Shown here piece by piece: positions 48,115 through 57,096 of a stretch of DNA of 64,000 nucleotides (positions are counted from its first letter, which is position 1; each line of letters starts with the position of its first letter). The stretch is taken from positions 1,054,001 through 1,118,000 of the forward strand of contig NZ_CP095187.1 of the NCBI RefSeq assembly GCF_022965755.1. The letters are read 5' to 3'. The notes under the pieces were generated by a model. That model saw only the letters and a program-made list of their open reading frames with translations, made no database searches and was not told where the DNA came from. Position numbers and translations under genes: made by a program. This stretch comes from Pseudoxanthomonas sp. F37. GTDB lineage: Bacteria > Pseudomonadota > Gammaproteobacteria > Xanthomonadales > Xanthomonadaceae.

Positions 48115-48681
48115 TCAGCGTGCGCGCGGCGATGCGCCTGCCCTGAACAGCGGCAGCGGGTCGTAGGCGCCCTGGGCGCCGTACACGCCGTAGTGCAGGT
48201 GCGGCGGCGTGCCGCGTGCGTTGCCGGTGGTGCCGACGACGCCCAGCGCATGTCCGGCCTGGATCGCCTGGCCGGTGGCCAGGCCGGGGGCCCAGTCGTC
48301 CAGGTGTGCGTAGTAATGGCGCTCGCGGCCGGGACCCAGCACCCAGACCTGGCGGCCACCCAGGCCGCCGTCGCGGACGGCGACCACGATGCCGCGCGTG
48401 GCGCTGCGCACCGGCGTGCCGCGCGCGGCGAAGATGTCCACGCCCTGGTGCGTGCGGTCCGCGCCGCGGGGTGCGCCGAACGTGTCGGCGATCTGCCGTG
48501 CGCGCACGCCGTCCACCGGTACCGGCAGGGCATCCGGCGGCGGCGCGCGCGAGATGTCCCACAGCATGCGTGGCGGCGCCATGAACGGTCGGTTCCATGC
48601 CCATGCCAGCAGGAGGCCGAGCAACGACAGCGTGAGCAGCCACCCGGCGATGCGTCGCCCGCGGCGCGCGGCAGACCGCAT
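48115..48681 (-). CDS. M23 family (LytM-like) peptidase domain protein
   Basis: A 188-residue inner-membrane protein with one N-terminal helix (AGWLLTLSLLGLLLAWAW) and a periplasmic M23 domain. The zinc ligands appear as HQGVDIFA (H-x3-D) and the final HLHYGVYG (HxH); the middle HYYAHLDD is also present. All ligands being in place, it should be an active endopeptidase cutting peptidoglycan cross-links. It begins six bases after the DUF533 gene ends on the same strand. Confidence 0.9.
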   Translation of the reverse strand: MRSAARRGRRIAGWLLTLSLLGLLLAWAWNRPFMAPPRMLWDISRAPPPDALPVPVDGVRARQIADTFGAPRGADRTHQGVDIFAARGTPVRSATRGIVVAVRDGGLGGRQVWVLGPGRERHYYAHLDDWAPGLATGQAIQAGHALGVVGTTGNARGTPPHLHYGVYGAQGAYDPLPLFRAGASPRAR

Positions 48682-48687
48682 GGCGGG

Positions 48688-49329
48688 TCAGGGCAGTGCC
48701 GGCGGCTGCGGCTGCGCCAGCTGGCGCTCCAGCTGCGCCTTCAGCGAGGGCTCAAGCCGCAGTTGCTTCGCCAACTCGTCCAGATACGCGCGCTCCATGA
48801 AGTTCTGCTGGTCGGCCACCATCAGGCTGGCCAGGTACATCTCCGAGGCGATCTCCGGCGTGCTGCCGGCGCGTGCGACTTCCGCCGGGTCCAGCGGCTT
48901 TTCCAGTTCGGCATGCAGCCACTGCTGCAGTTCGCCGTCGGTGCCGATGCGCGAGAATTCGCCTTCGATCACGTCACGCTCGCGGGCGTCGATATGGCCG
49001 TCGGCCTTGGCGGCGGCCACCAGCGCTTTCAGGATGGCCTGGCTGTGCAGTTCCGCCTGCGGCGGCGGCAGGCGGTCCACCGTCTGCGGACCCGCGCCGG
49101 CGGCGAAGCCGCCCTGCTGCTGCTTGTAATCGTTGTAGGCGCGGTAGGCCATCACGCCGATCGCCGCCAGCCCGCCGTAGGTGGCCAGCTTGCGCGAGGT
49201 CTTGTTCTTGCCCAGCAGCAGGCCCAGCGCGCCGCCGGTGATGGCGCCCTTGCCGAAGTCGGCATTGAGCACGCTGCCGTTGCCGCTGGAGGATTTGAGC
49301 AGGTGGTCGAGGAAACCCTGGATCTTCAT
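48688..49329 (-). CDS. DUF533 (YebE-like) TerB-fold membrane protein
   Basis: A 213-residue protein. A Gly-rich membrane segment (GAITGGALGLLLGKNKTSRKLATYGGLAAIG, written here as about residues 28-58) precedes a TerB-like helical domain (ILKALVAAAKADGHIDARER, EMYLASLMVADQQNFMERAY). It matches the YebE/DUF533 family, induced by envelope stress in enterics and of unknown function. The ATG at 49329 begins the family sequence MKIQGFLDHLLKSSSGNG. It runs into the M23 peptidase gene. Confidence 0.88.
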   Translation of the reverse strand: MKIQGFLDHLLKSSSGNGSVLNADFGKGAITGGALGLLLGKNKTSRKLATYGGLAAIGVMAYRAYNDYKQQQGGFAAGAGPQTVDRLPPPQAELHSQAILKALVAAAKADGHIDARERDVIEGEFSRIGTDGELQQWLHAELEKPLDPAEVARAGSTPEIASEMYLASLMVADQQNFMERAYLDELAKQLRLEPSLKAQLERQLAQPQPPALP

Positions 49330-49423
49330 GCCTGGCGCGCCTTGTTCGGGAGGGATACCCCGGACCTGCGGGCGGCGGTGGGCGATCGCAAGGGTGACCT
49401 CCGGCAGGGTGGCGCGCGCAGGC

Positions 49424-49454
49424 AAAAAAAACGGGACGGCCAGGCCGTCCCGTT
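49424..49454 (-). terminator. Rho-independent terminator of the HU gene
   Basis: On the minus strand ACGGGACGGC / GCCGTCCCGT form a 10-bp stem with a three-base loop, followed by eight Ts. It starts 25 bp after the HU stop codon. Confidence 0.95.
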
Positions 49455-49478
49455 CGGGTCACGCAAGATGCGCGGCGA

Positions 49479-49877
49479 TCAGGCCGCGGCGTCCTTCAGC
49501 TTCTTCAGCGGACGCACCTTGACCTTCACCGAGGCGGGCTTGGCGGCGAACCACTGCTCTTCCTTGGTGAACGGGTTGATGCCCTTGCGCTTCGGCTTGG
49601 CCGGCACGTTGACGGCGGTGATCTTCAGCAGGCCCGGCAGGGTGAAGGAGCCGGCGCCCTTCTTGTTGATGGACGCATGCACGGCGCTTTCCAGCGAGGC
49701 CAGCACGGCGCGGACGTCCTTGGCGGCCACGGCGGTGACTTCGGCGATGTGGGCGACGAGGCCCGACTTGCTCAGCGCTTCCTTGATCGGCTTCGGCGCG
49801 GCCGGCTTGGCGGCGGCCTTCGGTGCGGCTTTCTTGGCGGCCTTCTTCGGCGCGGCCTTCTTGGTGCTCTTTGCCAT
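49479..49877 (-). CDS. HU-family DNA-binding protein with Lys/Ala-rich N-terminal tail
   Basis: A 132-residue nucleoid protein. The first 35 residues are a histone H1-like KKAAPKKAAKKAAPKAAAKP tail. The HU fold follows (about 36-128; SKSGLVAHIAEVTAVAAKDV, FTLPGLLKITAVNVPAKPK, RKGINPFT in the DNA-intercalating arm). The ATG at 49877 follows an AGGACA ribosome-binding site; the open frame upstream lacks the family start. Tailed HU proteins are known in Xanthomonadaceae. Upstream of it (49980-50010) are A/T-tracts that could act as a strong promoter element. A terminator follows directly, so it is monocistronic. Confidence 0.93.
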   Translation of the reverse strand: MAKSTKKAAPKKAAKKAAPKAAAKPAAPKPIKEALSKSGLVAHIAEVTAVAAKDVRAVLASLESAVHASINKKGAGSFTLPGLLKITAVNVPAKPKRKGINPFTKEEQWFAAKPASVKVKVRPLKKLKDAAA

Positions 49878-50129
49878 GTGTCCTGTCTCTACGGTCGAGT
49901 GGTTGGGTAATCGGGCCGATCGCGTCGGCATGCGAAATGTAGGGCAAAGAACTGGCGGCGCCAAGAGCGGAAAGGCCCCAAAACGCCTTTTTTTTCGGTT
50001 TTTTCCTGTTTCGCCTCCACCGCACGTCGGAAATCACCGGCGCAGCGACCGGATCGGCGCGGGGAGATGCGCCGGATGCGGCGTCCTTTGCGCGCCTGCG
50101 CGACAGGACGCCGCACCCTGCGCCACCGC

Positions 50130-52175
50130 TCAGTCCTCGTCGTGCCTCGGCCGATAGGCCTCCATCAACTTCTGCTGCACCGCCGGCGGCACGGGCTCGT
50201 AATGGCTGAAATCCAGGCTGTAGCGCCCCTGGCCGGCGGTCATGGATTTCAGTTCCGCGGCATAGCCTTCCAGTTCCGCCAGCGGAACCTGCGCCCTCAC
50301 CATGATCTCGCCGCGCACGGTGTCGGTGCCGTTGATGCGTGCGCGCTTGCCGGCCAGGTTCCCGGTGACGTCGCCGACCTGCGCTTCCGGCACCGCGACT
50401 TCCAGGTCCACCACCGGCTCGAGCACCTGCGGCCTGGCCCTGGCGACGGCATCGAGGAAGGCCTTCTTGCCGGCGGCGACGAAGGCCACTTCCTTGCTGT
50501 CCACCGGATGGTGCTTGCCGTCATGGACGATCACCCGCAGGTCCTGCAGCGGATAGCCGGCCACCGCGCCCGCCGACAGCACCTGGCGCACGCCTTTCTC
50601 CACGGCCGGCAGGAACTGCCCGGGGATGGTGCCGCCCTTCACTTCGTCGACGAACTCGAAGCCGGCGCCGCGCGGCAGCGGTTCGACGCGCAGCGCCACT
50701 TCGCCGAACTGGCCGGCGCCGCCTGTCTGCTTCTTGTGGCGGTGGTGGCCCTCGGCCTTCGCCGCGATGGTCTCGCGGTAGGCGATGCGCGGCGGGCGTG
50801 TCTTCACCTCCACGCCGTGGCGCTCTTTCAGCCGCTCCAGCATGACCCGCAGGTGCAGGTCGGACAGGCCGCGGATCACGGTCTCGTTCAATTCGGGCTG
50901 GTGTTCGACCACGAAGGCGGGGTCCTCCTCGGCCAGCTTCTGCAGGGCGATGGACAGCTTCTGTTCCTGGCCCTTGCTGGCGGCCTCGATGGCCAGGCCG
51001 AACATGGGCCTGGGAAAATCGATTGGCGCCAGGTGGATGTGGTCCTCGTCGTGGCTGTCGTGCAGCACGGCGTCGAAGTGCAGGTCCTCCACCTTCGCCA
51101 CCGCGGCGATGTCGCCGGGGATGGCCTGTTCGATCTCCACGTGGTCCTTGCCCTTGAGCTTGAACAGGTGGCCCACCTTGAACGGCTTCTTGCCGTCGTC
51201 GACGAACAGTTGCGAGTCCTTCTTCAGCGTGCCCTGGTACACGCGGAAGATGCCCAGCTTGCCGACGAACGGATCGTTGACGATCTTGAAGACGTCGGCG
51301 ATGACGTGCGCGCGCGGGTCGGGCACGGCCTCGATCGGCTGCGGACCGCTGCCGTCGGACTTCATGAAGGGCGGCGGGTTGGCTTCGGCCGGATTGGGGA
51401 ACAGGCGCTCGGCCACGTCCAGCAGTTCCTTCACGCCCACGCCCGTGCGCGCGGAGGCGAAGCACACCGGCACCAGATGGCCCTCGCGCAGGCATTGTTC
51501 GAAGGCATCGTGCAGTTCCTCGCCCGACAGGCCGCCTTCGCCCAGGTCCAGGTAATGTTCCATCACCGTCTCGTTGATCTCCACCACCTGGTCGATGATC
51601 TTCTGGTGCCAGTCGGCCACATCGCCCAGGTCGGAGGTGCCCGTCGATTGCCGGAAGCAGTCCACGACCGCCTTGCCGCCATCGGCGGGCAGGTTGAGCG
51701 GCAGCACTTCGGCGCCGAATTCCTCGCGCAGCGCCGCCAGCACGCCGGCGCAGTTGGCGCCTTCGTGGTCGATCTTGTTGATGACGATGGCGCGGCACAG
51801 GTGGCGTTGGGCGGCGCGTTCCATCAGCCGGCGCGTGCCATGGGCGACGCCCTGGTCGGCGTCGACCACGATCAGGGCGGTTTCCACCGCGGAAAGCGCC
51901 GACAGGGCGGGGCCGCGGAATTCCGGGTAGCCGGGCGTGTCGATCAGGTTGACGTGCATGCCGCCGTGGTCGGTGCTGGCGATGGCGGTATCGATGGAAT
52001 GGCCGCGGCTCTTTTCGAGGGGGTCGTGATCGGACACGGTGGTGCCGCGTTCGATGGTGCCTGCCACCTGGAGGGCGCCGCCGGCATGCAGCAGGGCTTC
52101 GAAGAGCGTTGTTTTGCCGGCGCCGGGGTGGCCTGCCAGGGCCACGTTGCGGATCTGTTGCGTGCTGTACGACAT
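50130..52175 (-). CDS. EF-G-like translational GTPase (FusA2 type)
   Basis: A 681-residue paralogue of elongation factor G with all five domains. G motifs are GHPGAGKT (15-22), DTPGYPEF and NKID. The switch region RGHSIDTAIAS replaces the RGITI form of true EF-G, and the domain IV tip region is also diverged. Such EF-G-like proteins are widespread in actinobacteria and xanthomonads and their role is unclear; recycling or stress translation are possibilities. It stands alone rather than in the rpsL-rpsG-fusA-tuf operon, which confirms that it is not the housekeeping copy. Confidence 0.9.
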   Translation of the reverse strand: MSYSTQQIRNVALAGHPGAGKTTLFEALLHAGGALQVAGTIERGTTVSDHDPLEKSRGHSIDTAIASTDHGGMHVNLIDTPGYPEFRGPALSALSAVETALIVVDADQGVAHGTRRLMERAAQRHLCRAIVINKIDHEGANCAGVLAALREEFGAEVLPLNLPADGGKAVVDCFRQSTGTSDLGDVADWHQKIIDQVVEINETVMEHYLDLGEGGLSGEELHDAFEQCLREGHLVPVCFASARTGVGVKELLDVAERLFPNPAEANPPPFMKSDGSGPQPIEAVPDPRAHVIADVFKIVNDPFVGKLGIFRVYQGTLKKDSQLFVDDGKKPFKVGHLFKLKGKDHVEIEQAIPGDIAAVAKVEDLHFDAVLHDSHDEDHIHLAPIDFPRPMFGLAIEAASKGQEQKLSIALQKLAEEDPAFVVEHQPELNETVIRGLSDLHLRVMLERLKERHGVEVKTRPPRIAYRETIAAKAEGHHRHKKQTGGAGQFGEVALRVEPLPRGAGFEFVDEVKGGTIPGQFLPAVEKGVRQVLSAGAVAGYPLQDLRVIVHDGKHHPVDSKEVAFVAAGKKAFLDAVARARPQVLEPVVDLEVAVPEAQVGDVTGNLAGKRARINGTDTVRGEIMVRAQVPLAELEGYAAELKSMTAGQGRYSLDFSHYEPVPPAVQQKLMEAYRPRHDED

Positions 52176-52380
52176 GAGGCCGTTCCTCCCGTGGATGGGG
52201 TCGAAGGGCCGTCATGGCTGTCCGGGCAGAGCGCGTCCCGTGAGCGTGGCGCTCGGCGGGCGGTCATGGCGGGGGCTCAGCATCCGGCGTGCGCGGGGGA
52301 GGGGTCAAGTCGCACTGCGGTACATGGCGTGAACATCCGGCGGTGTACCCTGCATCTCCCCTGACCCGAGGAGCACGACC

Positions 52381-52815
52381 ATGGCTTTGAAGCGTTACGC
52401 CGATGCGGTGTGGGCCGGCGACCTGCAGTCCGGCAAGGGCGGCCTGAGCACGCCGCAGAGCGGCCTGTTCGAGGGCCAGAACTATTCGTTCAAGACCCGC
52501 TTCGGCGACGAGAAGGGCACCAACCCGGAAGAACTGCTGGCGGTCGCCCACGCCGGCTGCTTCACGATGGCGCTGTCGGCGGTGCTGGGCAAGGCGGGCT
52601 TCACGCCCGACAAGCTGCAGACGCGCGCCGAGGCGACGATGGAGCCGGGCATGGATCCGGGCCCGACGATCACCGCGATCAAGCTGACCGTCTCGGCCAG
52701 CGTGCCGGGGATCAGCGCGGCGCAGTTCGAGGAGATCGCCCAGCAGGCCAAGGCCGGCTGCGTGATCTCGCGCGCGCTGTCGGTGCCGGTCTCGCTGGAG
52801 GCGACCCTGCTTTGA
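52381..52815 (+). CDS. OsmC-family peroxiredoxin
   Basis: A 144-residue organic hydroperoxide reductase of the OsmC branch. It has two redox cysteines in AVAHAGCFTMALS and QAKAGCVISRALS, with the N-terminal GGLSTPQSGLFEGQNYSFKT typical of OsmC rather than Ohr. It acts in the cytoplasm on organic peroxides using dihydrolipoyl-type reductants. An AGGAGCACG ribosome-binding site precedes the ATG. The divergent 205-bp gap to the EF-G-like gene holds its promoter. It overlaps the next hydrolase gene. Confidence 0.93.
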   Translation: MALKRYADAVWAGDLQSGKGGLSTPQSGLFEGQNYSFKTRFGDEKGTNPEELLAVAHAGCFTMALSAVLGKAGFTPDKLQTRAEATMEPGMDPGPTITAIKLTVSASVPGISAAQFEEIAQQAKAGCVISRALSVPVSLEATLL

Positions 52816-53507
52816 CGGATTCGCGTGCCGCCCTGCTCGTGCATGGCGCGGGCGGTGGTGGCTGGGAATGGAACGTGTGGCGTGGCGTGTTCGAGGCGGC
52901 GGGCTTCCGCGTGGAGGCCCCCGATCTCATGCCTGCGCATGAGGGATTGGCGGCGACCTGCCTGCAGGATTACCAGGACCAGGTCCGCGCGGCGCTCGCG
53001 GCGCTACCCGGGCCGCGCGTTCTGGTCGGCGCGAGCCTGGGCGGCCTGCTGGCCCTGGGTGCTGCCGACGATGCGGCTGCGGTGGTACTGGTCAATCCGC
53101 TGCCACCTTCCCCATGGCATACCGGGATGCCCGAGCGCGACTGGCCGGACGTGGTGCCGTGGCGGCGCGATGCGCGGCTGTCGGGTACGCGCCGGGCATT
53201 GCCCGGAGCGGATGAGGCCACTGCCCTGTTCGCGTTCCGTCATTGGCGCGATGAATCCGGTGCGGTGCTGCGCGAAGCGCGATCCGGTATCGCGGTGTCG
53301 CGTCCCGCATGCCCGATGTTGTGCGTGGTGTCCGATCATGACGACGACGTACCCCCGGCGATCACGCGGACCATGGGCCAGGCCTGGGGCGCGGACGTGC
53401 TGCAAACGGTTTCGGGTTCGCACGTCGGTCCCCTGCTCGGACGCGAGGCGGCGCGCATCGCCACCCAAGCTGTCGAGTGGCTAAACCGGACCGTTTCATC
53501 CCGCTGA
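52812..53507 (+). CDS. Alpha/beta hydrolase (TTG start coupled to osmC)
   Basis: A 231-residue alpha/beta hydrolase. It has an oxyanion segment LLVHGAGGGGWEW, nucleophile elbow GASLGG (Ser near residue 77), acid SDHDDDVPP and catalytic His in SGSHVGPLL, so the triad looks complete. The start is TTG at 52812, overlapping the osmC stop as TTGA. No ATG or GTG is available before the first conserved strand, so translation is probably coupled to osmC. Its substrate is unknown. Confidence 0.8.
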   Translation: MTDSRAALLVHGAGGGGWEWNVWRGVFEAAGFRVEAPDLMPAHEGLAATCLQDYQDQVRAALAALPGPRVLVGASLGGLLALGAADDAAAVVLVNPLPPSPWHTGMPERDWPDVVPWRRDARLSGTRRALPGADEATALFAFRHWRDESGAVLREARSGIAVSRPACPMLCVVSDHDDDVPPAITRTMGQAWGADVLQTVSGSHVGPLLGREAARIATQAVEWLNRTVSSR

Positions 53508-53577
53508 GTTCAGCCATGTTTCACCCGCATCGGCCGAGCATGCCTGCACGCCAATCCGGCGTGGGGGAGTACCCGAC

Positions 53578-54279
53578 ATGAAGCGTCCATCCGCCACCGT
53601 GCTGGCCCTCGGCCTGCTCGCCTCCGGCGTGGCATCCGCACAGTCCGCGCGCTACTACGGCACGACAGACCGCTATGGCGATGAACCCTATTACGACTAT
53701 GCGCGGGTGGTGCGCGTGGATCCGATCATCGACAACGGGTACGGCCGCAACGAAGGCTATGCCGGTACGGCGACGGGGCAGCGCTGCTACTACCGCCACG
53801 CCGACGACGTCTACGCGCGTGACGCTTACGGCGATGGTGACCGCAACGATGGTTACAACGGCGATCCTTACCGCGATGACGGCTACTACGGCGATCGCCG
53901 CTATCCCGACCGTGGCACGGAATCGGGCCGCACCGTCGCCACCGTGATCGGCGGCATCGCCGGCGCGGTACTGGGCAGCAAGATCGGCGACGGCAGCGGG
54001 CGCTATGTGGGCACCGCCGTGGGCTCGATGGTGGGGGGCATGGCCGGGCGTTCGATCTACGACAACGCGCAGCGCGAACGTACCGTACAGCGCGGCCAGG
54101 TCCGCGTCTGCGATCCGGTGCCCGTCGGCAATGGCCGCTACGGCGACGACTACTACGGTGATGGCCGTGTCAGCGGCTACGACGTGACCTACGAATACGG
54201 CAATCGCACCTATCACACCCGCACCGACCATCACCCCGGCGACCGCATCCGCGTCCGGGTGGATGTTCGTCCCGAATAG
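53578..54279 (+). CDS. Glycine-zipper 2TM surface protein, Tyr/Asp/Gly-rich
   Basis: A 233-residue exported protein with a signal peptide (ATVLALGLLASGVASA). A central part is rich in Tyr, Asp, Gly and Arg (DGDRNDGYNGDPYRDDGYYG), and a glycine-zipper segment follows (VIGGIAGAVLGSKIG, then VGTAVGSMVGGMAG, about residues 122-155). The C-terminal domain ends in DVRPE. This matches the outer-membrane or surface glycine-zipper 2TM (Rick_17kDa-like) family. The low-complexity tract is probably disordered. A terminator follows 58 bp later. Confidence 0.85.
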   Translation: MKRPSATVLALGLLASGVASAQSARYYGTTDRYGDEPYYDYARVVRVDPIIDNGYGRNEGYAGTATGQRCYYRHADDVYARDAYGDGDRNDGYNGDPYRDDGYYGDRRYPDRGTESGRTVATVIGGIAGAVLGSKIGDGSGRYVGTAVGSMVGGMAGRSIYDNAQRERTVQRGQVRVCDPVPVGNGRYGDDYYGDGRVSGYDVTYEYGNRTYHTRTDHHPGDRIRVRVDVRPE

Positions 54280-54337
54280 GCCTTGGCGCCGGTTCTGGTG
54301 CGCAGGCAGCTTCGCAGGAACGGGTATGCCGCAACCG

Positions 54338-54360
54338 AGGGGCCGCAAGGCCCCTTTCTT
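54338..54360 (+). terminator. Rho-independent terminator after the glycine-zipper gene
   Basis: AGGGGCC / GGCCCCT 7-bp stem with a GCAA loop followed by TTCTT. It lies 58 bp past the stop codon and before the amidohydrolase gene. Confidence 0.75.
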
Positions 54361-54419
54361 GTTGCGGTGCGCGGCGCCATTGCGCATAGTCGCGCCCTGG
54401 ACCGGGAGGGGAGCGCGGC

Positions 54420-56093
54420 ATGCGGCGTCTGGCGTGGTTGACGGGGTTCGGCGTGGGGTGTGTGGTGGTCGCGGGCCTGGCCCAGGCGCAGGTCCACCTA
54501 CTGACGGCCGAGCGCGTGCACACCTCCGATCCGGCGCGCCCGGTCGCGCAGGCGATCGCATGGGATGCGCAGGGCCGCATCCTCGCCGTGGGCGGCGCCG
54601 ATGACCTGCGCGCCCGTTATCCCGACGCTCGCCGCGTGGAGGCGCCCGGCAGGACCGTCATTCCCGGCCTGATCGATGCGCACGGCCACGTGATGGGCCT
54701 GGGCTACGCGCTGATGCGCGCGGACCTGGTGGATGCGCGCGACAAGGCCGACGTGATCGCGCGCTTGCGCGAGTACGAGAAGCAGCTGCCGGCCAATGCA
54801 TGGCTGCTGGGCAGCGGCTGGGATCAGAACGACTGGCCGGAGAAGGTGTTTCCCACGGCTGCCGACCTGGATGCCGCCTTTCCCGATCGCCCCGTGTGGC
54901 TCGAGCGTGTGGACGGCCATGCCGGCTGGGCCAACAGCGCGGCGCTGCGCGCGGCCTCGGCGAAGGCGTCGCGACCGCTGGACGGCGAGTGGCAACCGGA
55001 TGGCGGCCGTATCGAGCGGGCGGGCGGGCGCCCCACCGGCGTGTTCGTGGATGCGGCCATGTCGCTCGTCCATGCGGTGGTGCCGGCGCCCGATGCGGCT
55101 TACCGCCGGCAGGCGCTGGAGAAGGCCACCCAGGCGGCCGTGCGCCACGGCCTGACCGGTGTGCATGACATGGGCGTATCGCGCGAGGACCTCGCGCTGA
55201 TGAAGCGGTTCGCCGATGAAGGTCGCCTGCCCTTGCGCATCGACACGTATGCGGATGGCGATGGTGGGGCACTGGCGGACCTGTGCGCGGAGGGTCTGTA
55301 CCGCCATGCCGGCGGCCGCCTGCAGATGCGGGGCGTGAAGTTGTATGCCGACGGCGCGCTCGGCAGCCGGGGTGCCGCCCTGCTGGAGGACTACAGCGAC
55401 GACCCCGGCAACCGTGGCCTGCTGGTGACCGAACCGGCGGCGCTGGAAGCGGCGATGCGCAAGGCGCGCGACTGCGGCGTGCAGGTGGCGACGCACGCCA
55501 TCGGCGACCGTGGCAACCGGATGGTGCTGGATGCCTATGTCCGCGTGCTGGGCGATGCGGCCAAGGCCGACCACCGCTGGCGGATCGAACACGCTCAGGT
55601 GGTGGCGCCGGAAGAATTCCCGCGCTTCGCCGCACTGGGCGTGATCGCCTCGATGCAGCCCACGCATGCGACCTCGGACATGCCGTGGGCAGAGGACCGC
55701 CTGGGCCCGACACGCATCAAGGGCGCTTATGCGTGGCAGCGCCTGCAGGCCAGTGGCGCGAAGCTGGCGCTGGGATCGGATTTCCCGGTGGAGTCGGTCG
55801 ATCCGCGTCGTGGCCTGCATGCGGCGGTGACGCGCCAGGATGGGCACGGTGCGCCGGTGGGGGGCTGGATGCCCGACCAGCGCCTCAGCGCGGCCGAGGC
55901 GCTGCGCGGTTTCACGGCCGATGCGGCATGGGCGGCGCATGACGAGGGCGAAGTGGGACGGCTCGCCCCGGGCCTGCGCGCGGACTTCGTCGTGCTCGAC
56001 GAGGATCCGCTGGCGGTGCCGGGCGCGCAGCTCGATGACCTGCGCGTCCGCTCGACGTGGGTGGATGGGAAACCGGTCTACGAGGCGGAGTAG
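54420..56093 (+). CDS. Amidohydrolase family protein (YtcJ-like), exported
   Basis: A 557-residue metal-dependent hydrolase with a signal peptide (WLTGFGVGCVVVAGLAQA). Ligand motifs of the amidohydrolase 3 class are IPGLIDAHGHVMGLG, GVKLYADGALGSRGA (with the Lys position), ATHAIGDRGNRMVLDAY and GSDFPVESVDPRRG. The closing composite strand is LRADFVVLDEDPLAVP. Substrates of YtcJ-like enzymes are mostly unknown, and the exported form suggests breakdown of extracellular amides. It is flanked downstream by a REP pair. Confidence 0.9.
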   Translation: MRRLAWLTGFGVGCVVVAGLAQAQVHLLTAERVHTSDPARPVAQAIAWDAQGRILAVGGADDLRARYPDARRVEAPGRTVIPGLIDAHGHVMGLGYALMRADLVDARDKADVIARLREYEKQLPANAWLLGSGWDQNDWPEKVFPTAADLDAAFPDRPVWLERVDGHAGWANSAALRAASAKASRPLDGEWQPDGGRIERAGGRPTGVFVDAAMSLVHAVVPAPDAAYRRQALEKATQAAVRHGLTGVHDMGVSREDLALMKRFADEGRLPLRIDTYADGDGGALADLCAEGLYRHAGGRLQMRGVKLYADGALGSRGAALLEDYSDDPGNRGLLVTEPAALEAAMRKARDCGVQVATHAIGDRGNRMVLDAYVRVLGDAAKADHRWRIEHAQVVAPEEFPRFAALGVIASMQPTHATSDMPWAEDRLGPTRIKGAYAWQRLQASGAKLALGSDFPVESVDPRRGLHAAVTRQDGHGAPVGGWMPDQRLSAAEALRGFTADAAWAAHDEGEVGRLAPGLRADFVVLDEDPLAVPGAQLDDLRVRSTWVDGKPVYEAE

Positions 56094-56105
56094 TTTTCTG
56101 CCTGT

Positions 56106-56211
56106 GGGGGAGCGAGGTGAGTCGCGATGGCTCGCCGGGATGGGGTGCCTGCCCCTTGGGCTCATTCGAGAATCGCGCTTTCGCGACCGACGTCGCTCCC
56201 ACACGACGTTG
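56106..56211. repeat. Pair of REP elements in inverted orientation
   Basis: The left unit reads GTGGGGGAGCGAGGTGAG plus TCGCGATGG. The right unit on the opposite strand reads GTGTGGGAGCGACGTCGG plus TCGCGA. Together they flank about 55 bp that contain GAATCGCGCTTTCGCGA. The left unit is nearly identical to the single element at 21331-21358. They fill the whole gap between the amidohydrolase gene and the end of phzF and could fold into a large transcript-end hairpin. Confidence 0.8.
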
Positions 56212-56217
56212 CCATCG

Positions 56218-57096
56218 TCACCAGTCGATCCGGCCGGTCACGATGGTGCGCACGTGGCCGCCGGACCAGACATCGCCGGCCGGGTCGACGCGCAACTGCA
56301 GACGGGCGTCGTAGCCGACCTCGCGACCCTGGCTGACCACGTAGCGGCCGTCGCGGCCCGGCAGCGCGTCGCGCGATTTCAGCCAGGCCGCCAGGGTCGC
56401 GTTGGCGGCGCCCGAAGCCGCGTCTTCGAACGCGGCGGGCGCACCCACGAATGCGCGCACGGCCAGGTCGTAGTCACGACCCGGTGTGCGTGCATAGGCG
56501 CACACGCCCATGCTGTCGGTGGCGCGCGCCAGGGCGCCGATCGCATCCCAGTCGGGGGTGGCGGTACGCAGTGCGGCTTCGTCGCGCACCTCGGCCAACC
56601 ACCAGCGGCGGCCGCCATCGACCAGGGCGGGGGGCAGCGCGCCGGCGGGCAGGGCCGCCAGAGCGGCACCCAGCAGCGCATCGCCCGCGGGATCGCCTTC
56701 CTTCACCACGGTCGCGCGCGGTGTGCGCACGGCGATCGTGCGCGCCGCGCCTTCGCCCTCGACGCGCAGCGGCAGCACGCCGGCCGCGCCTTCCTGCATC
56801 AGCAGGCCGTCGACGGGCGCGGCGAGTCCCGCATCCAGCACCACGTGCGCGGTGCCGACGCTGGGATGGCCGGCGAACGGCACCTCGCGGCGCGGGCTGA
56901 ACATGCGCACGGCGTAGCTGGCACCGGGGCGCGTGGGCGCGAAGACGAAGGTGGTTTCCGGCAGCCGCGTCCAGCGGGCGATGGCCTGCATGGCGGCATC
57001 ATCGAGCCCGGCGGCGTCGAGGACGACGGCCAGCGGATTGCCCGCGCCGGGGCGGTCGGCGAACACGTCCAGCTGGACGTAGCGGCGAGAGGTCAT
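56218..57096 (-). CDS. PhzF-family isomerase-like protein
   Basis: A 292-residue protein of the PhzF/DAP-epimerase-like fold. The start RRYVQLDVFADRPGAGNPLA, the catalytic-Glu segment RLPETTFVF, MFSPRREVPFAGHPSVGTAH and the late EDAASGAANATLAAWL are all family signatures. Most PhzF homologues outside phenazine clusters have unknown substrates, and no phz genes are nearby. The ATG at 57096 was picked because the longer open frame upstream has no family sequence. It is divergent from lysC-lysA. Confidence 0.92.
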   Translation of the reverse strand: MTSRRYVQLDVFADRPGAGNPLAVVLDAAGLDDAAMQAIARWTRLPETTFVFAPTRPGASYAVRMFSPRREVPFAGHPSVGTAHVVLDAGLAAPVDGLLMQEGAAGVLPLRVEGEGAARTIAVRTPRATVVKEGDPAGDALLGAALAALPAGALPPALVDGGRRWWLAEVRDEAALRTATPDWDAIGALARATDSMGVCAYARTPGRDYDLAVRAFVGAPAAFEDAASGAANATLAAWLKSRDALPGRDGRYVVSQGREVGYDARLQLRVDPAGDVWSGGHVRTIVTGRIDW

